From Arthrobacter agilis (GTDB lineage: Bacteria > Actinomycetota > Actinomycetes > Actinomycetales > Micrococcaceae), in NCBI RefSeq assembly GCF_006494655.1, contig NZ_VHIM01000006.1, positions 186,001 through 250,000 on the forward strand: a stretch of DNA of 64,000 bases. Reading direction: 5' to 3'. Below, one piece after another: positions 37,375 to 46,499 of this stretch (the first letter of the stretch is position 1; each line of letters starts with the position of its first letter). Under the pieces are notes generated by a model, which was not told where the DNA came from, did not search any database, and saw only the letters and a program-made list of their open reading frames with translations. The position numbers were made by a program, and so were the translations under genes.

Positions 37375-38409
37375 ATGAGTGACAAGAAGTTCGAACCGAA
37401 CGATTCCCGCGCCTCGTCAGAGCGCTCCGAACTGACCCTGCTGAGCCAGGACACCGACATCGCCACCGCCCCACCAACCCGGGAGCAGACCGACCGGATC
37501 CGCACGACGGCAGCGAAGAGCCAGGGGCGCCTCATCCGCGAGCGCTTCTTCCGGCACAAGGGCGCCCTCGCCGGGATAGCCCTGCTGGCGCTCATCTTCC
37601 TCCTCGCCTTCACCTCCATCGGTTTCGCGGGCATCCCGGGCTGGTGGAACAAGGACTACGACGTCCTCGCCGCGCGCTTCAACGAGGGCAAGCCCACCCT
37701 GACCCTGTGGCCGTTCAGCCTCGGCGAGCACCCCTTCGGCCAGGACGTGCTGGGCCGCGACTACTTCGCCCTGACGATGCGCGGGACGCAGACCTCGCTC
37801 ATCATCGCCTTCATCGTCGGGATCGTCGCCATGCTCATCGGCACCACGGTCGGGGCGCTGGCCGGCTACTTCCGTGGCTGGACCGAAGCGTTCCTCATGC
37901 GCATCACGGACGTCGTCATCACCATCCCCACCGTCGTCATCGCCGCCGCGGTGGCCGGGATCGTCGCGAAGGCGGGCATCATCCCCTTCGCCGTCTTCCT
38001 GGGCATCGTCACCTGGACGGGTCTCGCGCGGCTCGTCCGTGGCGAGTTCCTCTCCCTCCGGGAGAAGGAGTTCGTGGAGTCCGCCAAGTCCGTCGGCGCC
38101 AGCTCGTTCCGCATCATCTTCCGCCACATCCTCCCGAACACCGTCGGGGTCATCATCGTGTCGACCACCCTGGCCATCTCCGGCGCGATCCTCCTGGAGA
38201 CCGCGCTGAGCTACCTCGGACTCGGTGTCACGGCACCCGACACCTCGCTCGGCAAGGCCATCAACGACAACCGCTCGGCGCTCACCGTGCGCCCGTGGCT
38301 GTTCCTGTGGCCCGGCGCGTTCATCATCGGCATCGCCCTCGCCGTCAACTTCATCGGAGACGGCCTCCGCGACGCATTCGACCCCAAGCAGACAAGGGTG
38401 AAGCAGTAA
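37375..38409 (+). CDS. Peptide ABC transporter permease (DppC-like)
   Basis: A 344-residue permease. The N-terminal cytoplasmic tail of about 60 residues is followed by the first helix (ALAGIALLALIFLLAFTSIGF), the loop with GEHPFGQDVLGRDYF that marks DppC/OppC proteins, and the BPD_transp_1 domain with EAA loop EFVESAKSVGASSFRIIFRH. Eight bases after the DppB-like gene; its stop overlaps the ATPase start as TAATG. Confidence 0.92.
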   Translation: MSDKKFEPNDSRASSERSELTLLSQDTDIATAPPTREQTDRIRTTAAKSQGRLIRERFFRHKGALAGIALLALIFLLAFTSIGFAGIPGWWNKDYDVLAARFNEGKPTLTLWPFSLGEHPFGQDVLGRDYFALTMRGTQTSLIIAFIVGIVAMLIGTTVGALAGYFRGWTEAFLMRITDVVITIPTVVIAAAVAGIVAKAGIIPFAVFLGIVTWTGLARLVRGEFLSLREKEFVESAKSVGASSFRIIFRHILPNTVGVIIVSTTLAISGAILLETALSYLGLGVTAPDTSLGKAINDNRSALTVRPWLFLWPGAFIIGIALAVNFIGDGLRDAFDPKQTRVKQ

Positions 38410-40193
38410 TGGGATCACACACCTCCGAGATCATCACCGACGACCAGGCGCCGGAGCACGAAGGGCCGATCCTTGCGGTGGAGAACCTCGGCGTCGAGTT
38501 CAACGTCGACGACGAATGGGTCATGGCGGCCGAGAACGTGTCCTTCGAGATCCACCCGGGCGAGATCCTGGCGGTCGTCGGGGAGTCCGGTTCCGGCAAG
38601 AGCATGTCCTCCATGGCCCTGCTCGGCCTCCTTCCCCGCAACGGCCGCTCGACCGGCAGCGCGAAGATGCTGGGCAAGGAGCTCATCGGCGCACCCCAGA
38701 GCATGCTCCGGCGTGTCCGCGGCAACGAGATCGCCATGATCTTCCAGGAGCCGATGACCGCGCTGAACCCGGTGCTCACCGTCGGCGAGCAGATCAGGGA
38801 GGCCATCGAGCAGCACACGGAGCTCTCCCCCGCACAGGCCAAGAAACGGGCCATCGAGCTGCTGCGCATGGTGGAGATCCCCGAGGCGGAGCGCCGCTAC
38901 GATTCCTTCCCCCACCAGTTCTCGGGCGGACAGCGCCAGCGGGCGATGATCGCCATCGCGCTCGCGAACGACCCGATGCTCCTCATCGCGGACGAGCCGA
39001 CCACCGCCCTGGACGTCACGGTGCAGGCCGAGGTCCTCGACCTGCTGAGGAAGCTCAACAAGCGCCTCAACAGCGGAGTGCTCCTGATCACGCACGACAT
39101 GGGAGTCGTCGCCGACCTCGCCGACCACGTCGTGGTGATGGAGAAGGGGCGCGTCGTCGAGGCGGCCCCGACCGCGCAGCTGTTCGCCGCACCGAGGGAG
39201 GACTACACGCGTCAGCTCCTCGGTGCGGTGCCGCACCTCGGCTCCAAGGTGGGCGGGGTCCTCGCGGACGTCGAGGTGGTCGACGGCCGCCTCAGCATCC
39301 ACGAGGAGTATGCGGAGCGGCTGCAGACCGATCGTGAGCACCGCTCGGCTGCCGGCGTGGTGCCCGCGCTGGAGCTGATCGACGTGGACATCGAGTACCC
39401 GGGACGGTTCCGCCAGCCGGCGTTCAAGGCCGTCAACGGCGTGTCGCTCACCATCAACCCGGGTGAGGTCATGGGGCTCGTCGGGGAATCGGGATCGGGC
39501 AAGTCGACGATCGCCCGTGCCGTCACCGGTCTCATCCGGACGGCCGCCGGCAGCGTGACGATCGGGGGCACCGACATCACCCGGCTGAGCGCACGGCAGC
39601 TCCTGCCGCTGCGCAAGAAGTTCGCCATCGTGTTCCAGGACCCCGCGGCGTCGCTCAATCCGCGACTGTCCATCGGCGACAGCATCGGCGAACCCCTGCT
39701 GCTGCACGAGAAGCTGGGACGGGCCGCCCTGGACGAGCGGGTCGCGTCACTGCTCGACGACGTCCAGCTGCCGGTCGCTTTCCGCAACCGGTACCCGCAC
39801 GAGCTCTCGGGCGGTCAGCGACAGCGCGTCGGCATAGCCCGCGCGCTCTCCCTACAGCCGGACCTCCTCGTGGCCGACGAACCGACGTCGGCCCTCGACG
39901 TCTCGGTGCAGGCGAAGGTCCTGGAGCTCCTGCAGGAACTCCAGCGGGAGCGAGGCTTCGCCTGCCTGTTCGTGAGCCACGATCTGGCCGTCGTGGAACT
40001 GCTCGCGAGTCATATCGCCGTCCTCAACAAGGGCACGCTGGTGGAGCAGGGCAGCACCGAGCAGATCCTGAAATACCCCAGGGATGCCTACACGCGCCGG
40101 CTGCTCGCGGCCGCGCCGGTGCCGGACCCGAAGGAACAGTCCCTGCGACGGGAGCAGCGTTCCGCGCTGCTGGCCATGGGAGCCGGCGAGTAG
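38409..40193 (+). CDS. Peptide ABC transporter dual ATPase (DppD-DppF fusion)
   Basis: A 594-residue protein with two complete ABC domains in one chain. Domain 1 (about 20-275) has Walker A GESGSGKS, signature FSGGQRQR and Walker B LLIADEPTTALD; domain 2 (about 325-580) has GESGSGKST, LSGGQRQR and LLVADEPTSALD. Each carries the long C-terminal oligopeptide-transporter segment, but the iron-sulfur cysteines found in some DppD proteins are not evident. It supplies both ATP sites for the two permeases. Last gene of the operon. Confidence 0.93.
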   Translation: MGSHTSEIITDDQAPEHEGPILAVENLGVEFNVDDEWVMAAENVSFEIHPGEILAVVGESGSGKSMSSMALLGLLPRNGRSTGSAKMLGKELIGAPQSMLRRVRGNEIAMIFQEPMTALNPVLTVGEQIREAIEQHTELSPAQAKKRAIELLRMVEIPEAERRYDSFPHQFSGGQRQRAMIAIALANDPMLLIADEPTTALDVTVQAEVLDLLRKLNKRLNSGVLLITHDMGVVADLADHVVVMEKGRVVEAAPTAQLFAAPREDYTRQLLGAVPHLGSKVGGVLADVEVVDGRLSIHEEYAERLQTDREHRSAAGVVPALELIDVDIEYPGRFRQPAFKAVNGVSLTINPGEVMGLVGESGSGKSTIARAVTGLIRTAAGSVTIGGTDITRLSARQLLPLRKKFAIVFQDPAASLNPRLSIGDSIGEPLLLHEKLGRAALDERVASLLDDVQLPVAFRNRYPHELSGGQRQRVGIARALSLQPDLLVADEPTSALDVSVQAKVLELLQELQRERGFACLFVSHDLAVVELLASHIAVLNKGTLVEQGSTEQILKYPRDAYTRRLLAAAPVPDPKEQSLRREQRSALLAMGAGE

Positions 40194-40204
40194 GCGACCC
40201 GGGC

Positions 40205-40244
40205 GACGACGAAGGCACCCTCGATCGAGGGTGCCTTCGTCGTC
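40205..40244 (+). terminator. 40-bp perfect palindrome between convergent genes
   Basis: An exact 20+20 inverted repeat centred on CGATCG, 12 bases after the ATPase stop and 15 bases before the end of the convergent oxidoreductase gene. It can fold on either transcript and probably ends both, although no T run follows on either side. Confidence 0.6.
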
Positions 40245-40258
40245 CGTGTCCGTCAAGG

Positions 40259-41224
40259 TCAGTGGCGGAAGACGATCTTGCCGAAGACATCGCCGTCCAG
40301 CATGCGGCGGAAACCCCTCGCCGCCTCGTCCAGGGGCAGGACGTCGTCGATCACGGGCCGGACGCCCGTGGCCACCAGGAAGCGCGTCAGCCGGACGAGT
40401 TCGTCCCGCGTGCCCATCGTGGAGCCCAGCACCCGCAGCTGGAGGAAGAACACGCGGTTCAGATCGGCCGACGGCGCAGGGCCGCTGGTGGCCCCACAGG
40501 TCACCACCGTCCCTCCCGGGACGAGCGACTTCAGCGAGTGCGCCCAGGTGGCCTCCCCCACGGAGTCGAAGGCGACATCCACACGCTCGGGCAGCCGGGC
40601 GCCGTCCTCGAACACCTGATCGGCGCCGAGTGCCAGGGCCCGCTGACGCTTCTCCTCGCTGCGGCTCGTGGCCCAGACGCGGAACCCGGCTGCGGCGGCG
40701 AGTGCGATGAGGGCGGAGGCGACACCACCGCCCGCGCCCTGCACCAGGATCGTGGCGCCCGGCGCGGCCGGGGAGACGGTGAACAGCATGCGGTACGCGG
40801 TGAGCCATGCGGTCGGGAGGCAGGCCGCCTCCTCGAACGTGAGTTCGTCCGGCTTGGGCACCAGGTTCCGTTCGGGTACCCACACCCAGTCAGCCATGGT
40901 CCCCGGGTAGCGCTCGGAGAGGAGGGTCCGTTGCGGATCCAGGGTCTCGTCGCCCCGCCAGCCCGGCGAGGAGACGACCCCGTGGACGATCACGTCGTTG
41001 CCGTCGTCGTCCGTCCCTGCCGCATCGCACCCGAGCACCATCGGAAGGCGGTCGGCCGGCAGTCCCACTCCCCTGAGGGACCAGAGGTCATGGTGGTTGA
41101 GGCAGGAGGCCACCACCCGGACCCGCCGGAAACCCTCCGGTGGCTCCGGAACCTCGAGCTCTCCGACGGTGAGCCCGGCCAGGGGATCCTCCGCCGACTG
41201 GGTGGCTACGTAGGCAGCACGCAT
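40259..41224 (-). CDS. Zinc-independent MDR alcohol dehydrogenase/quinone reductase-like protein
   Basis: A 321-residue medium-chain dehydrogenase/reductase. A GroES-like N-terminal domain (about 25-125) is followed by a Rossmann domain with VQGAGGGVASALIALAAAAG (about 157-176), binding NADP(H) or NAD(H). The cysteine cluster of the structural zinc is missing, so it lies nearer the quinone oxidoreductase branch. Substrate unknown. The ATG at 41224 is chosen because GGAG lies 7 bases upstream; a TTG two codons earlier would sit too close to that site. Confidence 0.83.
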   Translation of the reverse strand: MRAAYVATQSAEDPLAGLTVGELEVPEPPEGFRRVRVVASCLNHHDLWSLRGVGLPADRLPMVLGCDAAGTDDDGNDVIVHGVVSSPGWRGDETLDPQRTLLSERYPGTMADWVWVPERNLVPKPDELTFEEAACLPTAWLTAYRMLFTVSPAAPGATILVQGAGGGVASALIALAAAAGFRVWATSRSEEKRQRALALGADQVFEDGARLPERVDVAFDSVGEATWAHSLKSLVPGGTVVTCGATSGPAPSADLNRVFFLQLRVLGSTMGTRDELVRLTRFLVATGVRPVIDDVLPLDEAARGFRRMLDGDVFGKIVFRH

Positions 41225-41431
41225 GCACAAGCTCCTTCGATCGTGGCTGATCCACCCATCCTAGGGGCAGGGTTGCGGTGGACAGGGGTCTCTCTGACGG
41301 GCGAGGCACCGACACACACGTCGTCGCTCCGCCCACCCCTGCCTCGCCGGTTTAGGTGACCCCGGGGCCGTATGGGAGACTTGGGTGCAGTTCTGCACCA
41401 CTACAGTGCCTGAAGAAGAAGGAGGCAGCCC

Positions 41432-41506
41432 ATGAGCAAGCGAGCACGCAAGCGTCGCGACCGCAAGCGCGGAGGCGCTAACCACGGTAAGCGCCCCAAC
41501 ACCTGA
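41432..41506 (+). CDS. Large-subunit ribosomal protein bL37
   Basis: A 24-residue, extremely basic peptide starting MSKRARKRRDRKR and ending NHGKRPNT. It matches the small actinobacterial ribosomal protein bL37 seen in mycobacterial 50S structures (same length, RDRK core and NHGKRPN ending). GGAGG lies 8 bases before the ATG and a strong terminator follows, so this is a separate single-gene unit. A -10-like TACAGT is at 41402-41407. Easily missed by gene finders because of its size. The other 207 bases upstream hold nothing else that I can identify. Confidence 0.85.
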   Translation: MSKRARKRRDRKRGGANHGKRPNT

Positions 41507-41530
41507 GTCCAGGCGTTCGAAGCATCAACA

Positions 41531-41580
41531 ACACGAGAACCTCCGGCCCGTCAGGGTCCGGAGGTTCTCGTGTCTGTACT
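41531..41580 (+). terminator. Terminator after bL37 gene
   Basis: A perfect 16-bp stem (41531-41546 with 41558-41573) with an 11-base loop, followed by CTGTACTT. The strongest hairpin in the window. Confidence 0.8.
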
Positions 41581-41651
41581 TCCCGACGTCACGGTGTCGA
41601 CGCCACTTCCTCATGCCACAGCGTCGACGTGCCGGGTCGGCACCGCGCGGG

Positions 41652-41912
41652 TCAGTGGTCGACGGTGCGCAGGTGGCTGATGCGGTCGAGGATGCTCGCC
41701 TTGAGGGTTGACGGCGCCACTTCGGTGCAGGACCTCTTCACGACCGACCTGATGACGCACTCCAGATCATGCTCCTCGGCACAGTCCGGGCACCCATCGA
41801 GGTGGTCCTTGATCTCGACCAGGTCCTGGTGTGACAGGGCCCCGTCGAGGTACTCGTACAGCCGTTCGATCCTCGAGTCGGCACAGTCGCCCATACTCTC
41901 GCAATCGCTCAT
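41652..41912 (-). CDS. rsrA: Zinc-dependent redox-sensing anti-sigma factor RsrA
   Basis: An 86-residue ZAS-family anti-sigma factor. The zinc and redox motif is H37-xxx-C41-xx-C44 with C10 at the place of the partner cysteine of Streptomyces RsrA; a further C4 is at the N-terminus. When reduced it holds SigR; oxidation forms a disulfide, expels zinc and frees the sigma factor. Overlaps the sigR stop by ATGA, giving balanced synthesis. Confidence 0.93.
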   Translation of the reverse strand: MSDCESMGDCADSRIERLYEYLDGALSHQDLVEIKDHLDGCPDCAEEHDLECVIRSVVKRSCTEVAPSTLKASILDRISHLRTVDH

Positions 41913-42604
41913 GTCGTCATCTCCTGTTCTGCGCCCTTCGCTTCCGCTGCCTGGCGGGTCTTGCCGGTGGCGCCCTTGCCCGTCCCCAGCCCACGCTCGT
42001 GCGCGTACTCACCGAGGAGTTCGCGCAGGAGCTTGCGTCCGCGGTGCAGGCGGGACATCACGGTCCCGATGGGCGTGTTCATGATTTCCGAGATCTCCTT
42101 GTACGCGAAGCCCTCGACATCGGAGAAGTAAACGGCGAGCCGGAACTCCTCGGGGATGGCCTGCAGGGCGCTCTTGACGTCCGAGTCCGGCAGGTGGTCG
42201 AGGGCCTCCGCCTCGGCCGACCTCAACCCCATCGAGGTGTGCTCGGCCGCCTTGGCCAGCTGCCAGTCCTCGATGGTGTCCGAGTGCGACTGCAGGGGCT
42301 CCCGCTGCCGCTTGCGGTACAGATTGATGTACGTGTTGGTGAGAATCCGGTACAGCCACGCCTTGAGGTTGGTACCCGGCTTGTACTGGTGGAATGCCGA
42401 GAACGCCTTCGTGTAGGCCTCCTGGACGAGATCCTCGGCGTCGCTGGGGTTCCGCGCCATGCGCATGGCCGCCGAGTAGAGCTGGTCGACGTACTGCATC
42501 GCATCGCGTTCGAAGCGCGCCTTGCGGTCGGCTTCCGACTCCGTGGCGACGTCCAACTCTGCGTCTTCGGCCTGGTTGCTGCCTGCGGGGGCTGTGGTAT
42601 TCAT
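41909..42604 (-). CDS. sigR: Thiol-oxidative stress sigma factor SigR (short form)
   Basis: A 231-residue ECF sigma factor of the SigH/SigR group. Region 2 ([32 protein letters not shown]) covers about 30-100 and region 4 ([29 protein letters not shown], then [14 protein letters not shown]) about 150-205. It directs transcription of thioredoxin, mycothiol and proteostasis genes from GGAAT-N18-GTT promoters in relatives. The ATG at 42604 gives the usual family length; TAGACT ends eight bases before it, compatible with a leaderless constitutive mRNA. A second upstream start gives a longer isoform (see separate entry). Confidence 0.93.
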   Translation of the reverse strand: MNTTAPAGSNQAEDAELDVATESEADRKARFERDAMQYVDQLYSAAMRMARNPSDAEDLVQEAYTKAFSAFHQYKPGTNLKAWLYRILTNTYINLYRKRQREPLQSHSDTIEDWQLAKAAEHTSMGLRSAEAEALDHLPDSDVKSALQAIPEEFRLAVYFSDVEGFAYKEISEIMNTPIGTVMSRLHRGRKLLRELLGEYAHERGLGTGKGATGKTRQAAEAKGAEQEMTT

Positions 42605-42718
42605 CGAGTCGAAGTCTACGCGTCCGGCCCCTCGGGGCGCCCTCGACGGGGCACGCACAACCGTCGTCGACAGCTGCAGGTCGGTCCTACCGACCGCCGC
42701 GGTCTGAAGCACCGTCAT
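42605..42718 (-). other. N-terminal extension encoding long SigR isoform
   Basis: The open frame continues 38 codons upstream of the SigR short start to an ATG at 42718, which has GAGGAG 8-9 bases before it and lies downstream of a SigR-type promoter. In Streptomyces coelicolor the SigR-dependent promoter makes a longer unstable isoform with 55 extra residues; this arrangement is the same, with 38. Confidence 0.65.
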
Positions 42719-42763
42719 CCGTGCATCTCCTCGTTCTCTCGCGATTTCCCGTACCCCTTCAAC

Positions 42764-42789
42764 AACCGCCCGTCGCGGGCTTCTATTCC
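42764..42789 (-). promoter_or_regulatory. SigR-dependent autoregulatory promoter
   Basis: GGAAT (42789-42785), exactly 18 bases, then GTT (42766-42764) on the minus strand. This is the SigR/SigH consensus. The expected start is about 40 bases upstream of the long-isoform ATG. Confidence 0.75.
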
Positions 42790-42886
42790 ATCCGTCATCG
42801 CGCTGCCCGCCGTGCGGATAGTACGTCCCGCAAGTCCACGGCCAGGCCGGGTCACGGATCGCACCGCCCGGCGGGGCGTGCAAAAC

Positions 42887-42892
42887 TAGACA
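42887..42892 (+). promoter_or_regulatory. -10 box of DoxX gene
   Basis: TAGACA, about 64 bases before the GTG start. A 20-codon open frame starting GTG at 42897 ends in TGA overlapping the DoxX start codon. Confidence 0.4.
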
Positions 42893-42955
42893 CAGCGTGC
42901 TTCGTATCCGTCCAACCAACACCCGGCAGAAGCCGCCGGGCACCAGGAGGCAGTT

Positions 42956-43504
42956 GTGACCCTTGTCCGCGTAATCGCCCGACCCATGATCGCCAGCAGT
43001 TTCGTGTTCTCCGGTGTCGACCGGCTCCGCAACGCCGGCGCCACCGCGCCGCAGCTGAAGCCCGTCCTCGCCGGCGTCACGAAGGTGGTCCCCTCCGCAG
43101 CAGCCGTCACCGGGAACGAGAAGCTCGTGGGCCAGGTGCTCGGCGCAACGCAGGTCGGCGCCGCGGTGCTGCTCGGCATCGGCCGCTTCTCGCGTGTCGC
43201 CGCGCTGCTGCTCACGGTCACCGCGACGGTCAACACCCTCGTCGACTACCGCTCGGCCGATTCCTCCACCAAGGAAGGCAAGAAGGCCCGCCGCACGCAG
43301 CTGCTCAAGAACCTCTCGCTGATGGGTGCCGTCCTGCTCGCCGCCGTGGACACCAACGGCCGCCCCGGACTCGCCTGGCGGGCCGAGCACCTCGCCATGG
43401 ATGCCAGGAAGAATGCGACCGGCCTCGGCAAGGACGCGCGGAAGCAGCTGAAGAAGGCAGACAAGGCCGTGCGCAAGACCGCCGCCGACGTCGTCGGTTC
43501 CTAG
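42956..43504 (+). CDS. DoxX family membrane protein
   Basis: A 182-residue protein with four predicted helices (about 5-25, 60-80, 82-100, 118-135) and a Lys-rich cytoplasmic tail (from about 145). DoxX proteins are small membrane proteins linked in mycobacteria to a membrane oxidoreductase complex that detoxifies radicals; the partner genes SseA and SodA are not adjacent here. GTG start with AGGAGG upstream. Divergent from sigR, six bases before aroA. Confidence 0.85.
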   Translation: MTLVRVIARPMIASSFVFSGVDRLRNAGATAPQLKPVLAGVTKVVPSAAAVTGNEKLVGQVLGATQVGAAVLLGIGRFSRVAALLLTVTATVNTLVDYRSADSSTKEGKKARRTQLLKNLSLMGAVLLAAVDTNGRPGLAWRAEHLAMDARKNATGLGKDARKQLKKADKAVRKTAADVVGS

Positions 43505-43509
43505 TCTCC

Positions 43510-44874
43510 ATGACAGTGTCCCCAGGCGGGGTGCCCGGCCAGACCGTGTGGCGGGCGCCCCGCCTGACGCACGCCGTGGACGCCGCGATCTCGGTTCCCG
43601 GCTCCAAGTCCCTCACCAATCGCTACCTGGTGCTCGCGGCACTGGCCGACGGTCCCTGCATCCTCCGCCGCCCCCTGCACTCGCGTGACTCGGCCCTGAT
43701 GGTCGCTGCGCTGCGCTCGCTCGGCGCGGTGATCGACGAGGTACCGGGTGACGGCGACTTCGGTCCCGATCTTCGGGTCACGCCGCTCCCCGCGCAGGCG
43801 GACCGCCCTTCCGAGCGCGCCGTCGACTGCGGCCTCGCCGGAACGGTCATGCGCTTCGTCCCGCCGCTCGCGGGCCTGGTCTCCGGGTCCACGGCCTTCG
43901 ACGGTGATCCCCATGCGCGCCGTCGGCCCATGGGTGCGATCATCGATGCGCTCCGCGGGCTCGGCGTCAGCATCGACGACGGCGGCGCGGGGTCCCTCCC
44001 GTTCACCATCGCGAGCACCGGCGAGGTGCGCGGCGGGCGGCTCGTCATCGACGCGTCGGCATCCTCCCAGTTCGTCTCCGCCCTGCTGCTCGTCGGCGCG
44101 CGCTTCGCCGAGGGACTGCACCTCGAGCACGTCGGCAAACCCGTGCCGAGCCTCGACCACGTCCGTATGACGATCGAGACGCTGCGTTCGCTCGGCGTCG
44201 GCGTGGACGATTCCGTGCCGAACCACTGGCGCGTGTCCCCCGGCCCCATCGCGGCGTTCGATATCGCCATCGAGCCGGATCTCTCCAACGCCGGTCCCTT
44301 CCTCGCCGCGGCGCTCGTCACCGGCGGCACCGTCCGGATCCGCAACTGGCCCTCGGGGACCACCCAGGTCGGTGACGCCTGGCGGCGCATCCTGCCCCTC
44401 ATGGGCGCGACGGCGACACTCCGGTCGGGCACCCTCACCGTCACCGGCGGTGCCCGCATCACCGGCGGCACCTTCGCCGACACCTCGGAGCTCGCCCCGA
44501 CCGTGGCCGCCCTCTGCGCGCTGGCCACGACGCCGTCGACCCTGACCGGCATCGCGCATCTGCGCGGTCACGAGACCGACCGGCTGGCTGCCCTCGCAGC
44601 CGAGATCAACGGGCTCGGCGGCCGCGTCGAGGAAACCGCGGACGGCCTCCGTATCCAGCCCGCGCCCCTCCACGGTGGCGTCTTCCACACCTACGAGGAC
44701 CACCGCATGGCGACGGCGGGGGCGATCCTCGGACTCGCGGTGGACGGCGTCGAGGTCGAGAACATCGGAACCACGGCGAAGACCCTGCCGGAATTCCCCG
44801 CGCTCTGGGCCGCGCTCACGGGCAAGGCGGGCACGGCAGGCACGCCCGCGTCCCCCGCCGGAGCGCACGCGTGA
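43510..44874 (+). CDS. aroA: 3-phosphoshikimate 1-carboxyvinyltransferase (EPSP synthase)
   Basis: Joins phosphoenolpyruvate to shikimate-3-phosphate in aromatic amino acid synthesis. The 454-residue product has the catalytic lysine K33 in PGSKSLTNR, a [10 protein letters not shown] loop in place of GNAGTAMR as in other actinobacteria, a substrate-binding RRPMG, an [11 protein letters not shown] segment, LRGHETDRL and a C-terminal [10 protein letters not shown]. The start ATG lies six bases after the DoxX stop. Ends in a GTGA overlap with rsgA. Confidence 0.95.
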   Translation: MTVSPGGVPGQTVWRAPRLTHAVDAAISVPGSKSLTNRYLVLAALADGPCILRRPLHSRDSALMVAALRSLGAVIDEVPGDGDFGPDLRVTPLPAQADRPSERAVDCGLAGTVMRFVPPLAGLVSGSTAFDGDPHARRRPMGAIIDALRGLGVSIDDGGAGSLPFTIASTGEVRGGRLVIDASASSQFVSALLLVGARFAEGLHLEHVGKPVPSLDHVRMTIETLRSLGVGVDDSVPNHWRVSPGPIAAFDIAIEPDLSNAGPFLAAALVTGGTVRIRNWPSGTTQVGDAWRRILPLMGATATLRSGTLTVTGGARITGGTFADTSELAPTVAALCALATTPSTLTGIAHLRGHETDRLAALAAEINGLGGRVEETADGLRIQPAPLHGGVFHTYEDHRMATAGAILGLAVDGVEVENIGTTAKTLPEFPALWAALTGKAGTAGTPASPAGAHA

Positions 44875-46001
44875 CCGAGGCGGGGAACCGCCGGGGCTCA
44901 CGGGCCTGGGACGAGTCCGATGTCCGCATCCGCCCCAACAAGAAGGGCACCCGCCCGCGCACCAAGACGCGCCCTGCCTACGAGGACGCCGAGATCGGTC
45001 GCGTGGTCACCGTGGACCGGGGACGCTACACCGCTGTGGTCGACGAGGACACGCCGGACGAGCGGATCGTCGTGGCGGCACGCGCGCGGGAGCTGCGGCG
45101 CAACGCGGTCGTGGCCGGGGACCTCGTCGCACTGGTGGGCGACCTGTCCGGTGGGCCGGACTCACTGGCGCGGCTCGTCCGGATCGAGGAGCGGCGCACC
45201 GTCCTCCGGCGCAGCGCCGATGACACCGATCCGGTGGAGCGCGTCGTCGTCGCGAACGCCGATCAGCTGGTCATCGTCGTCGCGGCGGCCAACCCGGAGC
45301 CGAGGACCGGCTTCATCGACCGCGCGCTCGTCGCCGCGTACGACGCCGGGATCGAACCGCTGCTGTGCATCACCAAGGCCGACCTCCGGGACCCCGCCGA
45401 CCTGCTCGCCAACTACGAGCACCTCGACCTGCGCGTCATCATCAGCCGGACGGACGAGGGCGTGGGCATCGAAGCCACCTCCGACGACGGCGAATCCGCC
45501 CGGCTCTCCCACGGCGCGGTGGACGCCCTCCGCGACGAACTCGACGGCCAGGTCAGCGTGCTGCTGGGGCACTCGGGCGTGGGCAAGTCCACCATGGTCA
45601 ACGCCCTCACCGGCTCCACCCGTGCCACGGGTGGCGTCAACGCCGTCACCGGCCGCGGTCGCCACACGTCGTCGTCGGCCCTCGCCCTGAAGGCCGCGGA
45701 CGCGTCCCCCGGGACCTGGATCATCGACACCCCAGGCATCCGCTCCTTCGGACTGGCGCACGTCGACGCGGACCGCATCCTCCAGGCGTTCCCCGATCTG
45801 GAGCCCGGGACCGAGCGCTGCGAGCGCGGCTGCCGCCACGACGACAACGCCGTGGACTGCGGACTGGACGGATTCGTCGCCGAGGGACTCGCCGGCGAGT
45901 CGGGCCCGGTCCGGCTGGCCAGCCTCCGCCGGCTGCTGACGGCCGGGATCGCGGACCCGCGGGGCAACTCCCACGACGCGAAGGAGCTGGGCCAGCAGTA
46001 G
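44871..46001 (+). CDS. rsgA: Ribosome small subunit GTPase RsgA
   Basis: A circularly permuted GTPase of 376 residues that aids late 30S maturation. OB-fold domain about 40-115; the G4 motif TKADL comes before G1 (GHSGVGKST), followed by G3 DTPG; the C-terminal zinc finger has CERGCRHDDNAVDC. The N-terminal 40 residues are basic. It starts at GTG overlapping the aroA stop; this order is common in actinobacteria. Confidence 0.94.
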   Translation: MTEAGNRRGSRAWDESDVRIRPNKKGTRPRTKTRPAYEDAEIGRVVTVDRGRYTAVVDEDTPDERIVVAARARELRRNAVVAGDLVALVGDLSGGPDSLARLVRIEERRTVLRRSADDTDPVERVVVANADQLVIVVAAANPEPRTGFIDRALVAAYDAGIEPLLCITKADLRDPADLLANYEHLDLRVIISRTDEGVGIEATSDDGESARLSHGAVDALRDELDGQVSVLLGHSGVGKSTMVNALTGSTRATGGVNAVTGRGRHTSSSALALKAADASPGTWIIDTPGIRSFGLAHVDADRILQAFPDLEPGTERCERGCRHDDNAVDCGLDGFVAEGLAGESGPVRLASLRRLLTAGIADPRGNSHDAKELGQQ

Positions 46002-46013
46002 TCCCGGGACTGC

Positions 46014-46160
46014 TAGACTGGGGGCTGTTGTTGTTTGCGCATTAACTTTCAAGCCTTGACCCTCCACCTGGAGTTCGACAGCTTTTGACGTAAAGCGGGT
46101 AACGGACACCACGATGAGCACCCGAACGTCGGGACGCTCTCCCAGGTAAGGATGTACAGC
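46014..46160 (+). promoter_or_regulatory. csp promoter and long 5' leader
   Basis: -10 TAGACT at 46014-46019 puts the start near 46026, leaving about 135 untranslated bases before the cold-shock gene. Long structured leaders of this sort control cspA-type mRNAs by temperature. No -35 is evident. Confidence 0.5.
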
Positions 46161-46364
46161 ATGGCTACTGGCACAGTGAAATGGTTCAACGCCGAAAAGG
46201 GCTTCGGCTTCATCGCTCCCGAGGACGGCGGCGCTGACGTGTTCGCCCACTTCTCCGCGATCAACTCGAACGGCTACCGTTCCCTCGAGGAGAACCAGAA
46301 GGTCAACTTCGAGACCACCCAGGGCCCCAAGGGCCCCCAGGCAGAGAACATCACCGTTCTCTGA
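46161..46364 (+). CDS. csp: Cold-shock domain protein
   Basis: A 67-residue single-stranded nucleic acid chaperone. RNP1 KGFGFI and RNP2 VFAHF are both intact, and the protein ends QAENITVL as typical for the family. The ATG at 46161 has AAGGA upstream; an in-frame ATG three codons earlier is less likely because family members begin [10 protein letters not shown]. Confidence 0.95.
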   Translation: MATGTVKWFNAEKGFGFIAPEDGGADVFAHFSAINSNGYRSLEENQKVNFETTQGPKGPQAENITVL

Positions 46365-46394
46365 TCCTCCCCGAGCCGCTCGTCGGCGTCGGAT

Positions 46395-46436
46395 GAAGAG
46401 CCACCGTGCGGCGCGAGCCCACGGTGGCTCTTCGCT
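46395..46436 (+). terminator. Terminator after csp
   Basis: A perfect 14-bp stem (46395-46408 with 46420-46433) and 11-base loop; only a weak T-rich tail. Confidence 0.65.
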
Positions 46437-46486
46437 GTCACGGCCCGTCCGGCCGCGCCCCGGCGTCCGTGGGCCCGACATGAGGA

Positions 46487-46492
46487 TAGGTT
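46487..46492 (+). promoter_or_regulatory. -10 box for leaderless hisN mRNA
   Basis: TAGGTT, then seven bases, then ATG at 46500. Confidence 0.45.
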
Positions 46493-46499
46493 GATCGGT

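Noticed and set aside
41228..41230. TTG start for the MDR oxidoreductase
   Set aside because: Lies one base after GGAG, too close for initiation. The ATG two codons later has correct spacing.
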